Shown here: positions 26,101 through 32,659 of the stretch, piece by piece
Layout: the number at the start of each line of letters is the position of its first letter
Position numbering within the stretch: the first letter of the stretch is position 1
Source of the DNA: Phycisphaerae bacterium
GTDB taxonomy: Bacteria > Planctomycetota > Phycisphaerae > Phycisphaerales > SM1A02
Assembly (NCBI GenBank): GCA_002705085.1
Contig: PAHO01000053.1
Coordinates: forward strand, 11,557 to 54,037
Reading direction: 5' to 3'
Length of the DNA stretch: 42,481 bases
The notes under the pieces: model-generated
Seen by the model: only the letters and a program-made list of their open reading frames with translations
What the model was told of the DNA's origin: nothing
Database searches by the model: none
Program-made: the position numbers and the translations under genes

Positions 26101-26245
26101 CACGAACGAGTTGCCCAAATGGACGGTCTTCGGTGATGTAGACCCGGTTCACTTTGGCATCGGCTTCCAGAATCCCTTTCAGGATGCAATCTTGAAAGCC
26201 CAACACATGACGGCCTTGCCACTGCGCCAGTGGGTCAGTATTCAC
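23144..26245 (-). CDS. Cofactor-less homologue of fused indolepyruvate ferredoxin oxidoreductase
   Basis: A 1033-residue protein that follows the plan of the fused IorA/IorB-type 2-oxoacid:ferredoxin oxidoreductases (about 1150 residues). Residues 10-180 match the first alpha domain (PLVLLVEDRPGPG, SFREL, IPGAIHELIPTI). Residues 205-320 are the second alpha part, and 425-520 sit where the TPP domain belongs. Residues 560-690 match the junction and gamma domain (PSFSPGD; GTRGPRGGLICEVMARAA), and 725-785 the IorB-like end (MMVLGFAYQRGEIPL, EEAFLFGRSVA); the rest resembles the DUF6537 tail. No GDG-type TPP motif, no CPGCPH and no iron-sulfur cysteine set is visible; the segment corresponding to CLKGxCPSF reads HRQTSPSF. 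Classical catalysis is therefore unlikely. The GTG at 26245 overlaps the HAD stop (GTGA). The real function is unknown. Confidence 0.75.
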   Translation of the reverse strand: MNTDPLAQWQGRHVLGFQDCILKGILEADAKVNRVYITEDRPFGQLVRVLTRPGVQNELNRHELKAIRGGTVGSHLDRAAADAKFGRGAVVPLSQAGFAAQLPILSEIAAMQVLAPLVLLVEDRPGPGRVPVPGRSFRELNLCTLIPGAIHELIPTIASAIDASARLQKPVGVLMSPSICHGGGLIPVGPNREPHDAQGMLARARRSPLLSATSGTASEVFAAMELDRLEHIPSVGEMADFGLVAAGESVSALRTVLDHEGRRHRVPLLALRSLLPINEAAVERILERCRRVLVFESGGSGLEWRVLQVAERMRRAARRPAEVLPGFPGGPTAPSTLQPAAFAQALRRLDGVVLETTKPCHPEPPPRGSTVGTAGAKMAVLRALRTLPEGAKIDDESADIFVTVGHEPARFLERLRAHADQPACFIGIDFDGALERMVRAGYGHISMTRRTMQDLDRLSSDIALAGRERTLSVVLLSDEDPPRWDVEAARRRYRDLDRLGYATQRRIFLPLRSISALGQDAEALSERLISSRIETASQFEQEAQTSGAKIEFRPLVQLVRVHRQTSPSFSPGDLPEPSRPRLSDASVFRVHIAGTRGPRGGLICEVMARAAAEDDLALRWIHESTDCGPGWRASTQLVISTATTEEGLSPRIPDGEADLLLGIEGAEAARAVFDNIASPSRTRAIVNGGALRGDGTDRPWGELTAGVEELLSDQTELSLVDLATPARKIFGTDRAMDMMVLGFAYQRGEIPLRGSALQKALREVEREGFGRLEEAFLFGRSVACGGGEIESYETSSRRNRIRLERALAKGGRWGQRVRRDIQRVGLAFRCTDRTDTPLAESSRLLLLVSIVRSHEWGRGSMAQSFSDVLVSLGPILMERPERIPEVIQVLVRFLLPDDAIALATLGESLEHRLRLRQLLDAHTARGDSVERRYLTEVVVRLGDRQWRGRLRTGPGAARALRAMRFLVPEWLRGTASDRERKVLVRELALRLCRREQLDADFSAFRILAEVDDPRSLPPSLIRDWIRPNASIHV

Positions 26246-27111
26246 GATGGCTCTCCGTGAAGCAAAAGTGAGACGGCTTCCGCGACAGCGCCGCACCGAT
26301 GAGCAGAGACCAGAGATTTTGCCCGTGATTTCGCATCCGAATCACCATCCTCGGGAGCAAATGACCAAGGAGCCGAAGAGAGCATCCGCAGGTCATTGTG
26401 GCCATCACCCACCGTGGCAACCTGATCGGCCCGAACGCCAAGCGACAAGACGGCCGTCCATTTGTCGGTGTTTGGCGCAAAAACCTCCAGAAGATGGGGG
26501 CGATCTACGGATGAATTGGATTCGGTCAACGCACCCCAGTGCTGAACATGAACTTGGGAGCCCAGCGCGTCTCTGACCACCTTCGCGCTTTGGGCCATGG
26601 CCGACGCTGGACCAACCGCACCAGCACGCAAAGTGGATCCGGGATGGGGATCAGGGCCATGGTGCATTCGGATGTCGTGAATTCGGAACCACCATGAAGT
26701 TGCGGGGTCGAGTGGCGCTTCACCTTGGACCACGTAATCGATGCCACAGTCTGGATCTTTCAACAAAATCGACGCCTGTCCGTCCTCGACCAATGTGCGG
26801 CTGACTTTGTCAGAGACTTCTGGTGCCATCAGAGACTTGTACAAAGGGCGGCCCCGTCGGTCCGTGGCATAAGCGCCACCGGCACTGATGATCCGCTCGA
26901 CGAATGGCAGAGCATCGAGGACGAATGAGCACTCTGAAAAAGCCCGACCGGTGGCAACAATGACTTCAATTCCACGATCGACAAGTTGTTCGAGGGCTTT
27001 GACTCCATCTGGACAAGGCTCATCCCCAACCAAAAGGGTCCCATCGAGATCCGTAACAAAAGTGGTAACGGCTGCCGACACGGGCTTCATCGTATCCCAG
27101 AGAAGAATCAT
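26242..27111 (-). CDS. HAD superfamily phosphatase, Cof/YidA type
   Basis: A 289-residue cytoplasmic phosphatase of HAD subfamily IIB. Motif I is DLDGT (Asp21 nucleophile, Asp23), motif II is TGR (54-56), the conserved lysine is Lys217 (NTDKW), and motif IV is GDGHND (235-240). The cap domain lies between about 85 and 205. Members dephosphorylate sugar phosphates, nucleotides or PLP; the substrate here is unknown. The start is fixed by a strong AAGGAGG eight bases before the ATG at 27111. It overlaps the next gene by four bases (GTGA), so the oxidoreductase-like protein is probably made by coupled translation. It is divergent from a kinase-like gene 48 bases away. Confidence 0.9.
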   Translation of the reverse strand: MILLWDTMKPVSAAVTTFVTDLDGTLLVGDEPCPDGVKALEQLVDRGIEVIVATGRAFSECSFVLDALPFVERIISAGGAYATDRRGRPLYKSLMAPEVSDKVSRTLVEDGQASILLKDPDCGIDYVVQGEAPLDPATSWWFRIHDIRMHHGPDPHPGSTLRAGAVGPASAMAQSAKVVRDALGSQVHVQHWGALTESNSSVDRPHLLEVFAPNTDKWTAVLSLGVRADQVATVGDGHNDLRMLSSAPWSFAPEDGDSDAKSRAKSLVSAHRCGAVAEAVSLLLHGEPS

Positions 27112-27119
27112 CTGGTATT

Positions 27120-27126
27120 CCTCCTT
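27120..27126 (-). promoter_or_regulatory. Strong ribosome binding site of the HAD phosphatase gene
   Basis: AAGGAGG on the minus strand, eight bases before the ATG ending at 27111. It is the best Shine-Dalgarno sequence in the window and selects this ATG over a GTG upstream and an ATG seven codons downstream. Confidence 0.75.
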
Positions 27127-27159
27127 GCGGGGCACACCAAAACATCACAGACTGTCCGT

Positions 27160-28080
27160 GTGGGTGTCTCAGCACTGTCCCGAAGTCTTCTCGATCTCTG
27201 GGCGATCGAGCACCAAGAGAACTTCAGTGAACTCGTCCCTTTTCGCACCCTTTGGCAACACGGTGGCGCTGCCACCGCATGGCTGAAATGGGGCGAAAGC
27301 CAACGGGATGGCATGATCAAATTGCCGGTGAAAGCTTGGGAGCGGCGATGGCATCGACGAATTCGAGAATCCCGTGATCCTGAGCTGGCCCCAGAGTTGT
27401 TCGCGATCGGTGACACGATTGGTAATGTTGATTTCGCATGGATCGTGATGGAACGAATCCAAGGAAATCCACTTCATCAAGACCCCGACGCGCTCGCAGT
27501 CGATCAGGCGTGCAAAGCATTTGCTCGATTTCAAAAAGCAAGTCGACCATTCGCGGTCCAACAGCGGCCGGCACCGGCAGAGTGGCCGAAGCAAATTGAG
27601 CAGACTCGAAAATCCCTGCAAGCCCTCCCCGACGATCTCGCTGAATCGTGGCGAGATGCACTCGATGCACTGGCGAAGTACCACGACGAAGCCATCGCGG
27701 CTTGGCGCTATCGGCCCATCAACGGATGGGTGCACGGTGATGCTCATTTGGGGAACATTCTTCAGGACGACCAGGGGGAAGTTCGACTGATCGATTTTGC
27801 CGAAGTGCGGGCAGGCCACTGGGTCGAAGACGCCATCACCCTAGAACGTCCACTGTGGCAACGGCCAGAACTTCTTTCGGAAGTGGATCCGGTGGACAAG
27901 ATCGCAGGATATCGACGCCAACTGGGCCTACCCGTCTCTGCCGAAGATGGCCGCCTTGCCGCCATCCGAAGAACGCTCCTGGCCGCGACCGCGCCGGCAT
28001 GGTCGCGGACCGAGGGTGGGATCTCAGGCCTCCGATCGACGCTGATGGTGCTGGAGCGTGGTCTCCGAGAGATACACTGA
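27160..28080 (+). CDS. Aminoglycoside phosphotransferase-like kinase
   Basis: A protein of about 306 residues with the APH/choline-kinase fold. Lys54 (MIKLPV) is a candidate ATP-binding lysine. The hinge is WIVMERIQGNPL (94-105). The catalytic Brenner motif is HGDAHLGN (192-199, Asp194), and the metal-binding DFAE lies at 212-215. It is cytoplasmic. The family phosphorylates small molecules or proteins and is not evidence of drug resistance. The frame is open from inside the divergent HAD gene; no ATG fits the N-lobe. The GTG at 27160 is my choice because it begins just before recognisable fold and clears the HAD start. The exact start is uncertain. Confidence 0.8.
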   Translation: MGVSALSRSLLDLWAIEHQENFSELVPFRTLWQHGGAATAWLKWGESQRDGMIKLPVKAWERRWHRRIRESRDPELAPELFAIGDTIGNVDFAWIVMERIQGNPLHQDPDALAVDQACKAFARFQKASRPFAVQQRPAPAEWPKQIEQTRKSLQALPDDLAESWRDALDALAKYHDEAIAAWRYRPINGWVHGDAHLGNILQDDQGEVRLIDFAEVRAGHWVEDAITLERPLWQRPELLSEVDPVDKIAGYRRQLGLPVSAEDGRLAAIRRTLLAATAPAWSRTEGGISGLRSTLMVLERGLREIH

Positions 28081-28125
28081 TTCTCCCATCCGATTCGATT
28101 TGTCATCCGCTAAGATGGTTCGTTC

Positions 28126-28129
28126 GGAG
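28126..28129 (+). promoter_or_regulatory. Ribosome binding site of the membrane-anchored TPR-like gene
   Basis: GGAG six bases before the ATG at 28136. It favours that start over two in-frame ATGs upstream, one of which would overlap the kinase gene. Confidence 0.5.
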
Positions 28130-28135
28130 CAAACC

Positions 28136-28918
28136 ATGACCGAAGAACGAAACGACCCCTCAAATTCCGCCGACGATTCACCCGAATTGGATGCGCGACT
28201 CAATCAAATTGAGACCGCGACCGAAGAAGACTCCAACGTCAACGAAGACTTCGTTCATTGGCTCAAGACCAGTTTTCCGATTTACGTGTTGGCGTTCACT
28301 GTTGCCGCGGGCGGATACATCTGGTACTTCCAAGACCAAGCCACCCAACAGGCCAACACGATTGATGCTTGGCGGGAATTCCGAGCAGCGTCCAATCCCA
28401 ACTCCCTGCTTGAACTTGCCGATGAACAAGAAGTCAACCTTCCTCATCTGTCCGTCCAAGCTCGTCTTCAAGCCGGGAACCTGCAGTTGCAAGCGGTCCG
28501 TCGCAATCGACCGGTCAACGCTGAAGCGGACTCCACTGAAACCTTGAGCGACGAAGCTCGTGAAGCGACCTTGCTGGGTGCAGAAGCCGCCTTCAGAGCC
28601 GCAGAAGCCTCGGCCGGTCTGCTGCCTGACCCGACCATTCAGCGCGCCACCGCCTTGGCTGGGCTGGCCGCAGTTGCGGAATGTCGTGGAGATTTGGATG
28701 CAGCCACCAGCTACTACGAGCAGGCCGAGTCCGCAGCCCAATCCATTGCCCCGTTTGCTGCCAGATTCCGCACCGCCCGAGAAACCATGGCCGGTCTGGA
28801 TGCTCCACGCACCCTCCCCACCGCCGCGGAAGTTTCCGACCTGCGGTCTCGGGCAACCTCTCAATCCACCCCTACCGAGCTGGATCCGGTGTTGACTGAA
28901 ATCCTCGGAGACGAGTGA
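28136..28918 (+). CDS. Membrane-anchored TPR-like protein, YfgM-like
   Basis: A 260-residue protein. Residues 1-45 are acidic and polar, one transmembrane segment covers about 46-66 (SFPIYVLAFTVAAGGYIWYF), and the rest is a helical domain (75-230) with TPR-like helix pairs such as AALAGLAAVAECRGDLDAATSYYEQAE-like spacing near 190-215. This topology, a short cytoplasmic tail, one membrane pass and an external helical repeat, is that of YfgM, an ancillary factor of the secretion/envelope chaperone network, but sequence similarity is only structural in feel. Its stop overlaps the GTG start of the pseudouridine synthase gene by four bases, so the two are probably co-translated. Confidence 0.75.
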   Translation: MTEERNDPSNSADDSPELDARLNQIETATEEDSNVNEDFVHWLKTSFPIYVLAFTVAAGGYIWYFQDQATQQANTIDAWREFRAASNPNSLLELADEQEVNLPHLSVQARLQAGNLQLQAVRRNRPVNAEADSTETLSDEAREATLLGAEAAFRAAEASAGLLPDPTIQRATALAGLAAVAECRGDLDAATSYYEQAESAAQSIAPFAARFRTARETMAGLDAPRTLPTAAEVSDLRSRATSQSTPTELDPVLTEILGDE

Positions 28919-30060
28919 GCACAGAAGAGCCAGAACTCCTCGATCAAACGGCCGAACTTCTCGGTGGCGGCGGCGCCATTGATCTGGAACAACTTCAAGC
29001 CTTGCACGCGGCCGCCCAAGATGGCGAACCGGTAGTTGTTCATTTCAAATTACGGCGTGACCTCGACAAGCGGCTGGACCGCTATCTCACCGACCGCATT
29101 CCGTTCCTCTCACGAACTGGGTTGCAGCACCTGATTCGAGATGGGGCGGTCTTGGTCAATGACCGAGCCCCCAAACCCTCCACGAAGCTTCGGCAAGGCG
29201 ATCGCTTGGCGGTCTTTCTTCCCGCACCACCCAGTTCTGATATCCCTGCGGAACCCCACGATTTTGAAGTCCTTCACGAGGACGATTCCATCATCGTCCT
29301 CAACAAGCCGGCCGGATTGCTGGTTCATCCCGCCAAAGCGCACCAATCAGGCACTCTGGTCAACGCCTTGGCTTGGCACTTCCAAAATCGAAGTGGTGGC
29401 GAGCTCTCAACCGTTGGTCAAGAGCATGCCCGGCCCGGCATCGTCCATCGGTTGGACCGCCACACCAGTGGCGTGATGGTGGCGGCCAAAAACGAAACGG
29501 CCCATTGGCGACTGGTCAAGCAATTCGAAGAACGCACCGTCGGGAAACGCTATCTCGCCATCGTGCATGGACGGCCCGAACCCGCCGCGGAGTTGATCGA
29601 CACACCGCTGGGCCCCCACCCCAAGCAGCGATTGCTGCAAGCGGTCCGACACGATGATCTTGGCAAACCCGCGATTTCGATCTACCGCACCCTTGAGCAG
29701 TACGAACACCATGCCTTGGTGGAGGTCGAACTGAAAACTGGACGAACCCACCAGATCAGGGTGCACCTCTCCCATCGCGGCCATCCCCTGCTGGGGGATG
29801 ATCTGTATGGGGGAAAACGAAGCCTTCCGTCCGAACTCGGACCTGGGCCTGACGATCTGGATCTGGCTACGCCGGTGGTAGACCGTCAAGCCTTGCATGC
29901 AACCCATCTTCGAATCCACCACCCCATCAGCGGGGAACCGATGGCTTTCACCGCCGAACCTCCTGAGGATTTGCGCAAGGCCGTGCAACGACTCAGACGA
30001 GCTTCGTGCACCACCCTGTCCCCAGCTGGGGCAGAACTCTCGGCCAAGGTGTTCGATTAG
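28915..30060 (+). CDS. RluA/RluD family ribosomal large-subunit pseudouridine synthase
   Basis: A 381-residue enzyme that isomerises uridine to pseudouridine in rRNA. An S4 RNA-binding domain lies at about 52-100 (DKRLDRYLTDRIPFLSRTGLQ, then VLVNDR). The catalytic core contains the motif I block VLNKPAGLLVHPA (128-140), the aspartate motif HRLDRHTSG with Asp181, and KTGRTHQIRVHLSHRGHPLLGD as motif III. An extra 45 residues at the N-terminus are acidic. RluD (h69 of 23S rRNA) is the closest well-known relative, but the exact target is not certain. The GTG at 28915 overlaps the previous stop. The gene ends in a four-base overlap with the convergent mraY. Confidence 0.92.
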   Translation: MSTEEPELLDQTAELLGGGGAIDLEQLQALHAAAQDGEPVVVHFKLRRDLDKRLDRYLTDRIPFLSRTGLQHLIRDGAVLVNDRAPKPSTKLRQGDRLAVFLPAPPSSDIPAEPHDFEVLHEDDSIIVLNKPAGLLVHPAKAHQSGTLVNALAWHFQNRSGGELSTVGQEHARPGIVHRLDRHTSGVMVAAKNETAHWRLVKQFEERTVGKRYLAIVHGRPEPAAELIDTPLGPHPKQRLLQAVRHDDLGKPAISIYRTLEQYEHHALVEVELKTGRTHQIRVHLSHRGHPLLGDDLYGGKRSLPSELGPGPDDLDLATPVVDRQALHATHLRIHHPISGEPMAFTAEPPEDLRKAVQRLRRASCTTLSPAGAELSAKVFD

Positions 30061-31253
30061 CGGATACGCAGCGTCACCAACGCCAGCGTGGCCAAGACAA
30101 CCCCCACAATCCAGAACCGAGTCACCACCTGCACTTCACTCCATCCACCCAAGCGGAAATGGTGATGCGCGGGAGCGCAGCGAAAAATCCGACGGCCTTT
30201 GCGAAGTCGGAATGATCCCACTTGCAGGATCACACTGGCCATGTTCAAAAAGAACACCCCCGCAATCAGGATGAACAACAACTCCTGACGGGTGGCCAAG
30301 GCAACAAAGCCCAACAAACCGCCGATCGCCAAGGCGCCCGTATCCCCCATAAAAACGCGCGCGGGATTCACGTTGAACCACAAAAATCCCAGGGTTGCTC
30401 CGAGCAAGCCCCCCAGAGGAACAAGCAACTCTTCTGCTCCCTGCACATGAGGCAGCAGCAGTTCCTGAGAAAGGTCAACTTGCCCAGCAATCCAACAGGG
30501 CAGCATCATGGCAATACTCACAACCACGGTGAGCCCTGGCGCGAGACCATCCATCCCATCTGTGAGGTTGACCGCATTGCTGGTGCCCGCCACCATCATG
30601 ATGGCCAAGAACACAAAAGCGATTTGGGGGAGCATGATCACCGAATCGGACAAGATGCTGGAGCCGGGGATCCATGTCCTCAAAAAAGGAACATTCATCA
30701 CCAAGGCCGTCGGCTGAGAAACAGCACCCTCCAAACCGACGTAGGCGGTCGCCCCACTTTCAAAATGTCGGTAGAGGAAAGCGCCCATCAAGACAGACAA
30801 GCCCACTTGGAACAGCAACTTCTCCCACATCCGAAGTCCGTCCCGTGACCCTTCCCGCTTGCCTGCAGTCAACTTCAACCAGTCATCAAAGCCACCCAAC
30901 AATGCCAGAAAGAGCGTGGTCGCCATCGCAAAGTGAACCAAGCTTTCACGCAAATCGGCGAAGAGGAGGACCGAAAGCAACAACGCCCCAACAATCAAAA
31001 CCCCACCCATTGTGGGCGTTCCGGATTTCTCTTGGGTCAATTCATCAAGATCACGGTGGTTTGACTGGGCCAAATCACCAATCTTTTTGGCCCGCAGCCA
31101 AGCAATCACCGAAGGTCCGGCCACCAGGACAGCAGTAAATCCCACCAAGACGGCCATCGCCACCCGAAATTCGGTGCGTTGCATGAGGCGGATCAGGCCA
31201 TAGAACCACCAATCGGTGGCGTCGATGCATTTGAGTGACAACAGGAACAACAT
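30057..31253 (-). CDS. mraY: Phospho-N-acetylmuramoyl-pentapeptide-transferase
   Basis: A 398-residue integral membrane enzyme that moves phospho-MurNAc-pentapeptide from UDP to undecaprenyl phosphate, giving lipid I. About ten transmembrane segments are visible. Active-site blocks are SGTPTMGG, the aspartate pair GGFDDWLK, NAVNLTDGMDGLA, FMGDTGALA and the cytoplasmic histidine motif APAHHHFRLGGW. The N-terminus has about 20 more residues than the E. coli protein, so a start at a downstream ATG (codon 24) is possible. It begins eight bases after murF and is the last gene of the long minus-strand run. Its TAA lies across the TAG of the convergent pseudouridine synthase gene. Confidence 0.96.
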   Translation of the reverse strand: MLFLLSLKCIDATDWWFYGLIRLMQRTEFRVAMAVLVGFTAVLVAGPSVIAWLRAKKIGDLAQSNHRDLDELTQEKSGTPTMGGVLIVGALLLSVLLFADLRESLVHFAMATTLFLALLGGFDDWLKLTAGKREGSRDGLRMWEKLLFQVGLSVLMGAFLYRHFESGATAYVGLEGAVSQPTALVMNVPFLRTWIPGSSILSDSVIMLPQIAFVFLAIMMVAGTSNAVNLTDGMDGLAPGLTVVVSIAMMLPCWIAGQVDLSQELLLPHVQGAEELLVPLGGLLGATLGFLWFNVNPARVFMGDTGALAIGGLLGFVALATRQELLFILIAGVFFLNMASVILQVGSFRLRKGRRIFRCAPAHHHFRLGGWSEVQVVTRFWIVGVVLATLALVTLRIR

Positions 31254-31261
31254 CTTGGTCT

Positions 31262-32659
31262 TTACCCCATCGACCCTGAGGGGCGTTCCTCTCCAACCGA
31301 AGGCAGAAGTCGTTCGAGCCCGGTGCCACGCGACGCCTTCATCAAGACCACCACGGGCTGCGTGAGCACCGAAGCAAACTGGTCCTGCAGTGCGAGGGCA
31401 TGATCCGCATGCGTGACTGGGAGTCCCTCCGCACGCAAACGACTGGCGGTGGAAGAGAAAGCGTTCCCAACCAAGAAGATCTCCTGAAAAGGCACGCTGG
31501 CATGGCTTTGCGTAATGCAGTTCCCCAAGTCATGGTGCGCCTGCACGGCATGATCCCCCAACTCAAGGACTTCCCCCAAGACCAAGACTCTGGGACGGCC
31601 GGGCTCTGCCACATCAACAAAGGCGTCCATCGCGGCTCGTATGGACTCGGGATTGGCGTTGTACGCATCATTCCAGACCACCGCAGGGCCACAAATCCGT
31701 GGTGTCAGACGCATCGCTTCCGGAGCAACCGACTCCATGGCCTCCACCGCACTCGCGGCTGGAATCCCAAATTCCCGGAGCACGGCATAGGCCGCGGCGG
31801 CGTTGCCAACATCGTGTCGACCAGCCAAACGCAAACGGCATCGGTGCCCATCGATCCAGCCCGATCGGCGCTGGTCCTCCCACGGACCCGCTTCCCAAAC
31901 CACATCACCCCCAGAACCAAATCGAACCACCCGAAGGCCTCCCGGTAAGTCTGCAGGCAGTCCTTCAGGCAGCACCGCCAAACCTCCAGGCCCCAACGCT
32001 CGAAGAAGATCGAGCTTTTCTTCCCGTACGCCATCGAGCGAATCAAACGCGCCCGCGTGGGCTTGGCCGACCATGGTCAGAATGGCCGCGTCGGGCGCGA
32101 CCATTCGCGCCAAAGGGGCAATTTCACCGGGGGCACTCATGCCAACTTCAGCCGCCAGCCAGCCATGCTCTTGCGTCAACTCAAGCAAAGTCCGGGGCAC
32201 CCCAATGTCGTTGTTGAAGCTCTTCGCACTTTCCACCCCCACCCCCTGCAGACGCAGTCCCGCCGCAAGCAGACGCTTGGTGGTGGTCTTGCCACATGAG
32301 CCCGTCACCGCGGTCGAGAATCCTGACCACCCACCACGGTGGGCAGCAGCCAATTGGCCAAGGGCGACTCTGGTGTCGGGCACCACCAGTTGTGGACACT
32401 GGTGGGTGGCAGTCTTGGCAACGACCACCGCGTTTGCCCCCAAAGCAATCGCTTGATCAACATGATCATGGGCATCAAATCGCTCGCCCTTCAGGGCCAA
32501 AAACCACTGGCCTGACTTGATCTCTCGAGTATCAGTCGACAATGACGAGTAACGAGGCGCTGGACCGATCCAAGATCCCCCCGTCGCGCGGGCCGCCAAC
32601 GCACCATCCAACACCTCAACACCCCTCCACTGAGCGAAGTTGCAACGCTTCAGCAACAT
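31262..32659 (-). CDS. murF: UDP-MurNAc-tripeptide--D-alanyl-D-alanine ligase
   Basis: A 465-residue Mur ligase that adds D-Ala-D-Ala to the stem peptide. The N-terminal substrate domain holds STDTREIKSGQWFLALKGERFDAHDH, close to the E. coli sequence. The ATP P-loop is TGSCGKTTTK (119-128), followed by KSFNNDIGVP, GRHDVGNAAAA and NDAYNANPESI. Two starts compete. The ATG at 32659, used here, overlaps murE by 44 bases and keeps the first beta strand. A GTG at 32614, just after the murE stop, has GGAGG nine bases upstream. Family alignment favours the longer form slightly. Confidence 0.93.
   Translation of the reverse strand: MLLKRCNFAQWRGVEVLDGALAARATGGSWIGPAPRYSSLSTDTREIKSGQWFLALKGERFDAHDHVDQAIALGANAVVVAKTATHQCPQLVVPDTRVALGQLAAAHRGGWSGFSTAVTGSCGKTTTKRLLAAGLRLQGVGVESAKSFNNDIGVPRTLLELTQEHGWLAAEVGMSAPGEIAPLARMVAPDAAILTMVGQAHAGAFDSLDGVREEKLDLLRALGPGGLAVLPEGLPADLPGGLRVVRFGSGGDVVWEAGPWEDQRRSGWIDGHRCRLRLAGRHDVGNAAAAYAVLREFGIPAASAVEAMESVAPEAMRLTPRICGPAVVWNDAYNANPESIRAAMDAFVDVAEPGRPRVLVLGEVLELGDHAVQAHHDLGNCITQSHASVPFQEIFLVGNAFSSTASRLRAEGLPVTHADHALALQDQFASVLTQPVVVLMKASRGTGLERLLPSVGEERPSGSMG

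Noticed and set aside
27160-28080. Aminoglycoside resistance gene
   Set aside because: Only the general kinase fold motifs are present. There is no mobile element or resistance context, and the family has many housekeeping members.
32612-32614. GTG start for murF directly after the murE stop
   Set aside because: It has a good ribosome site, but the shorter protein loses the first beta strand found in MurF. It is kept as an alternative, not the main call.
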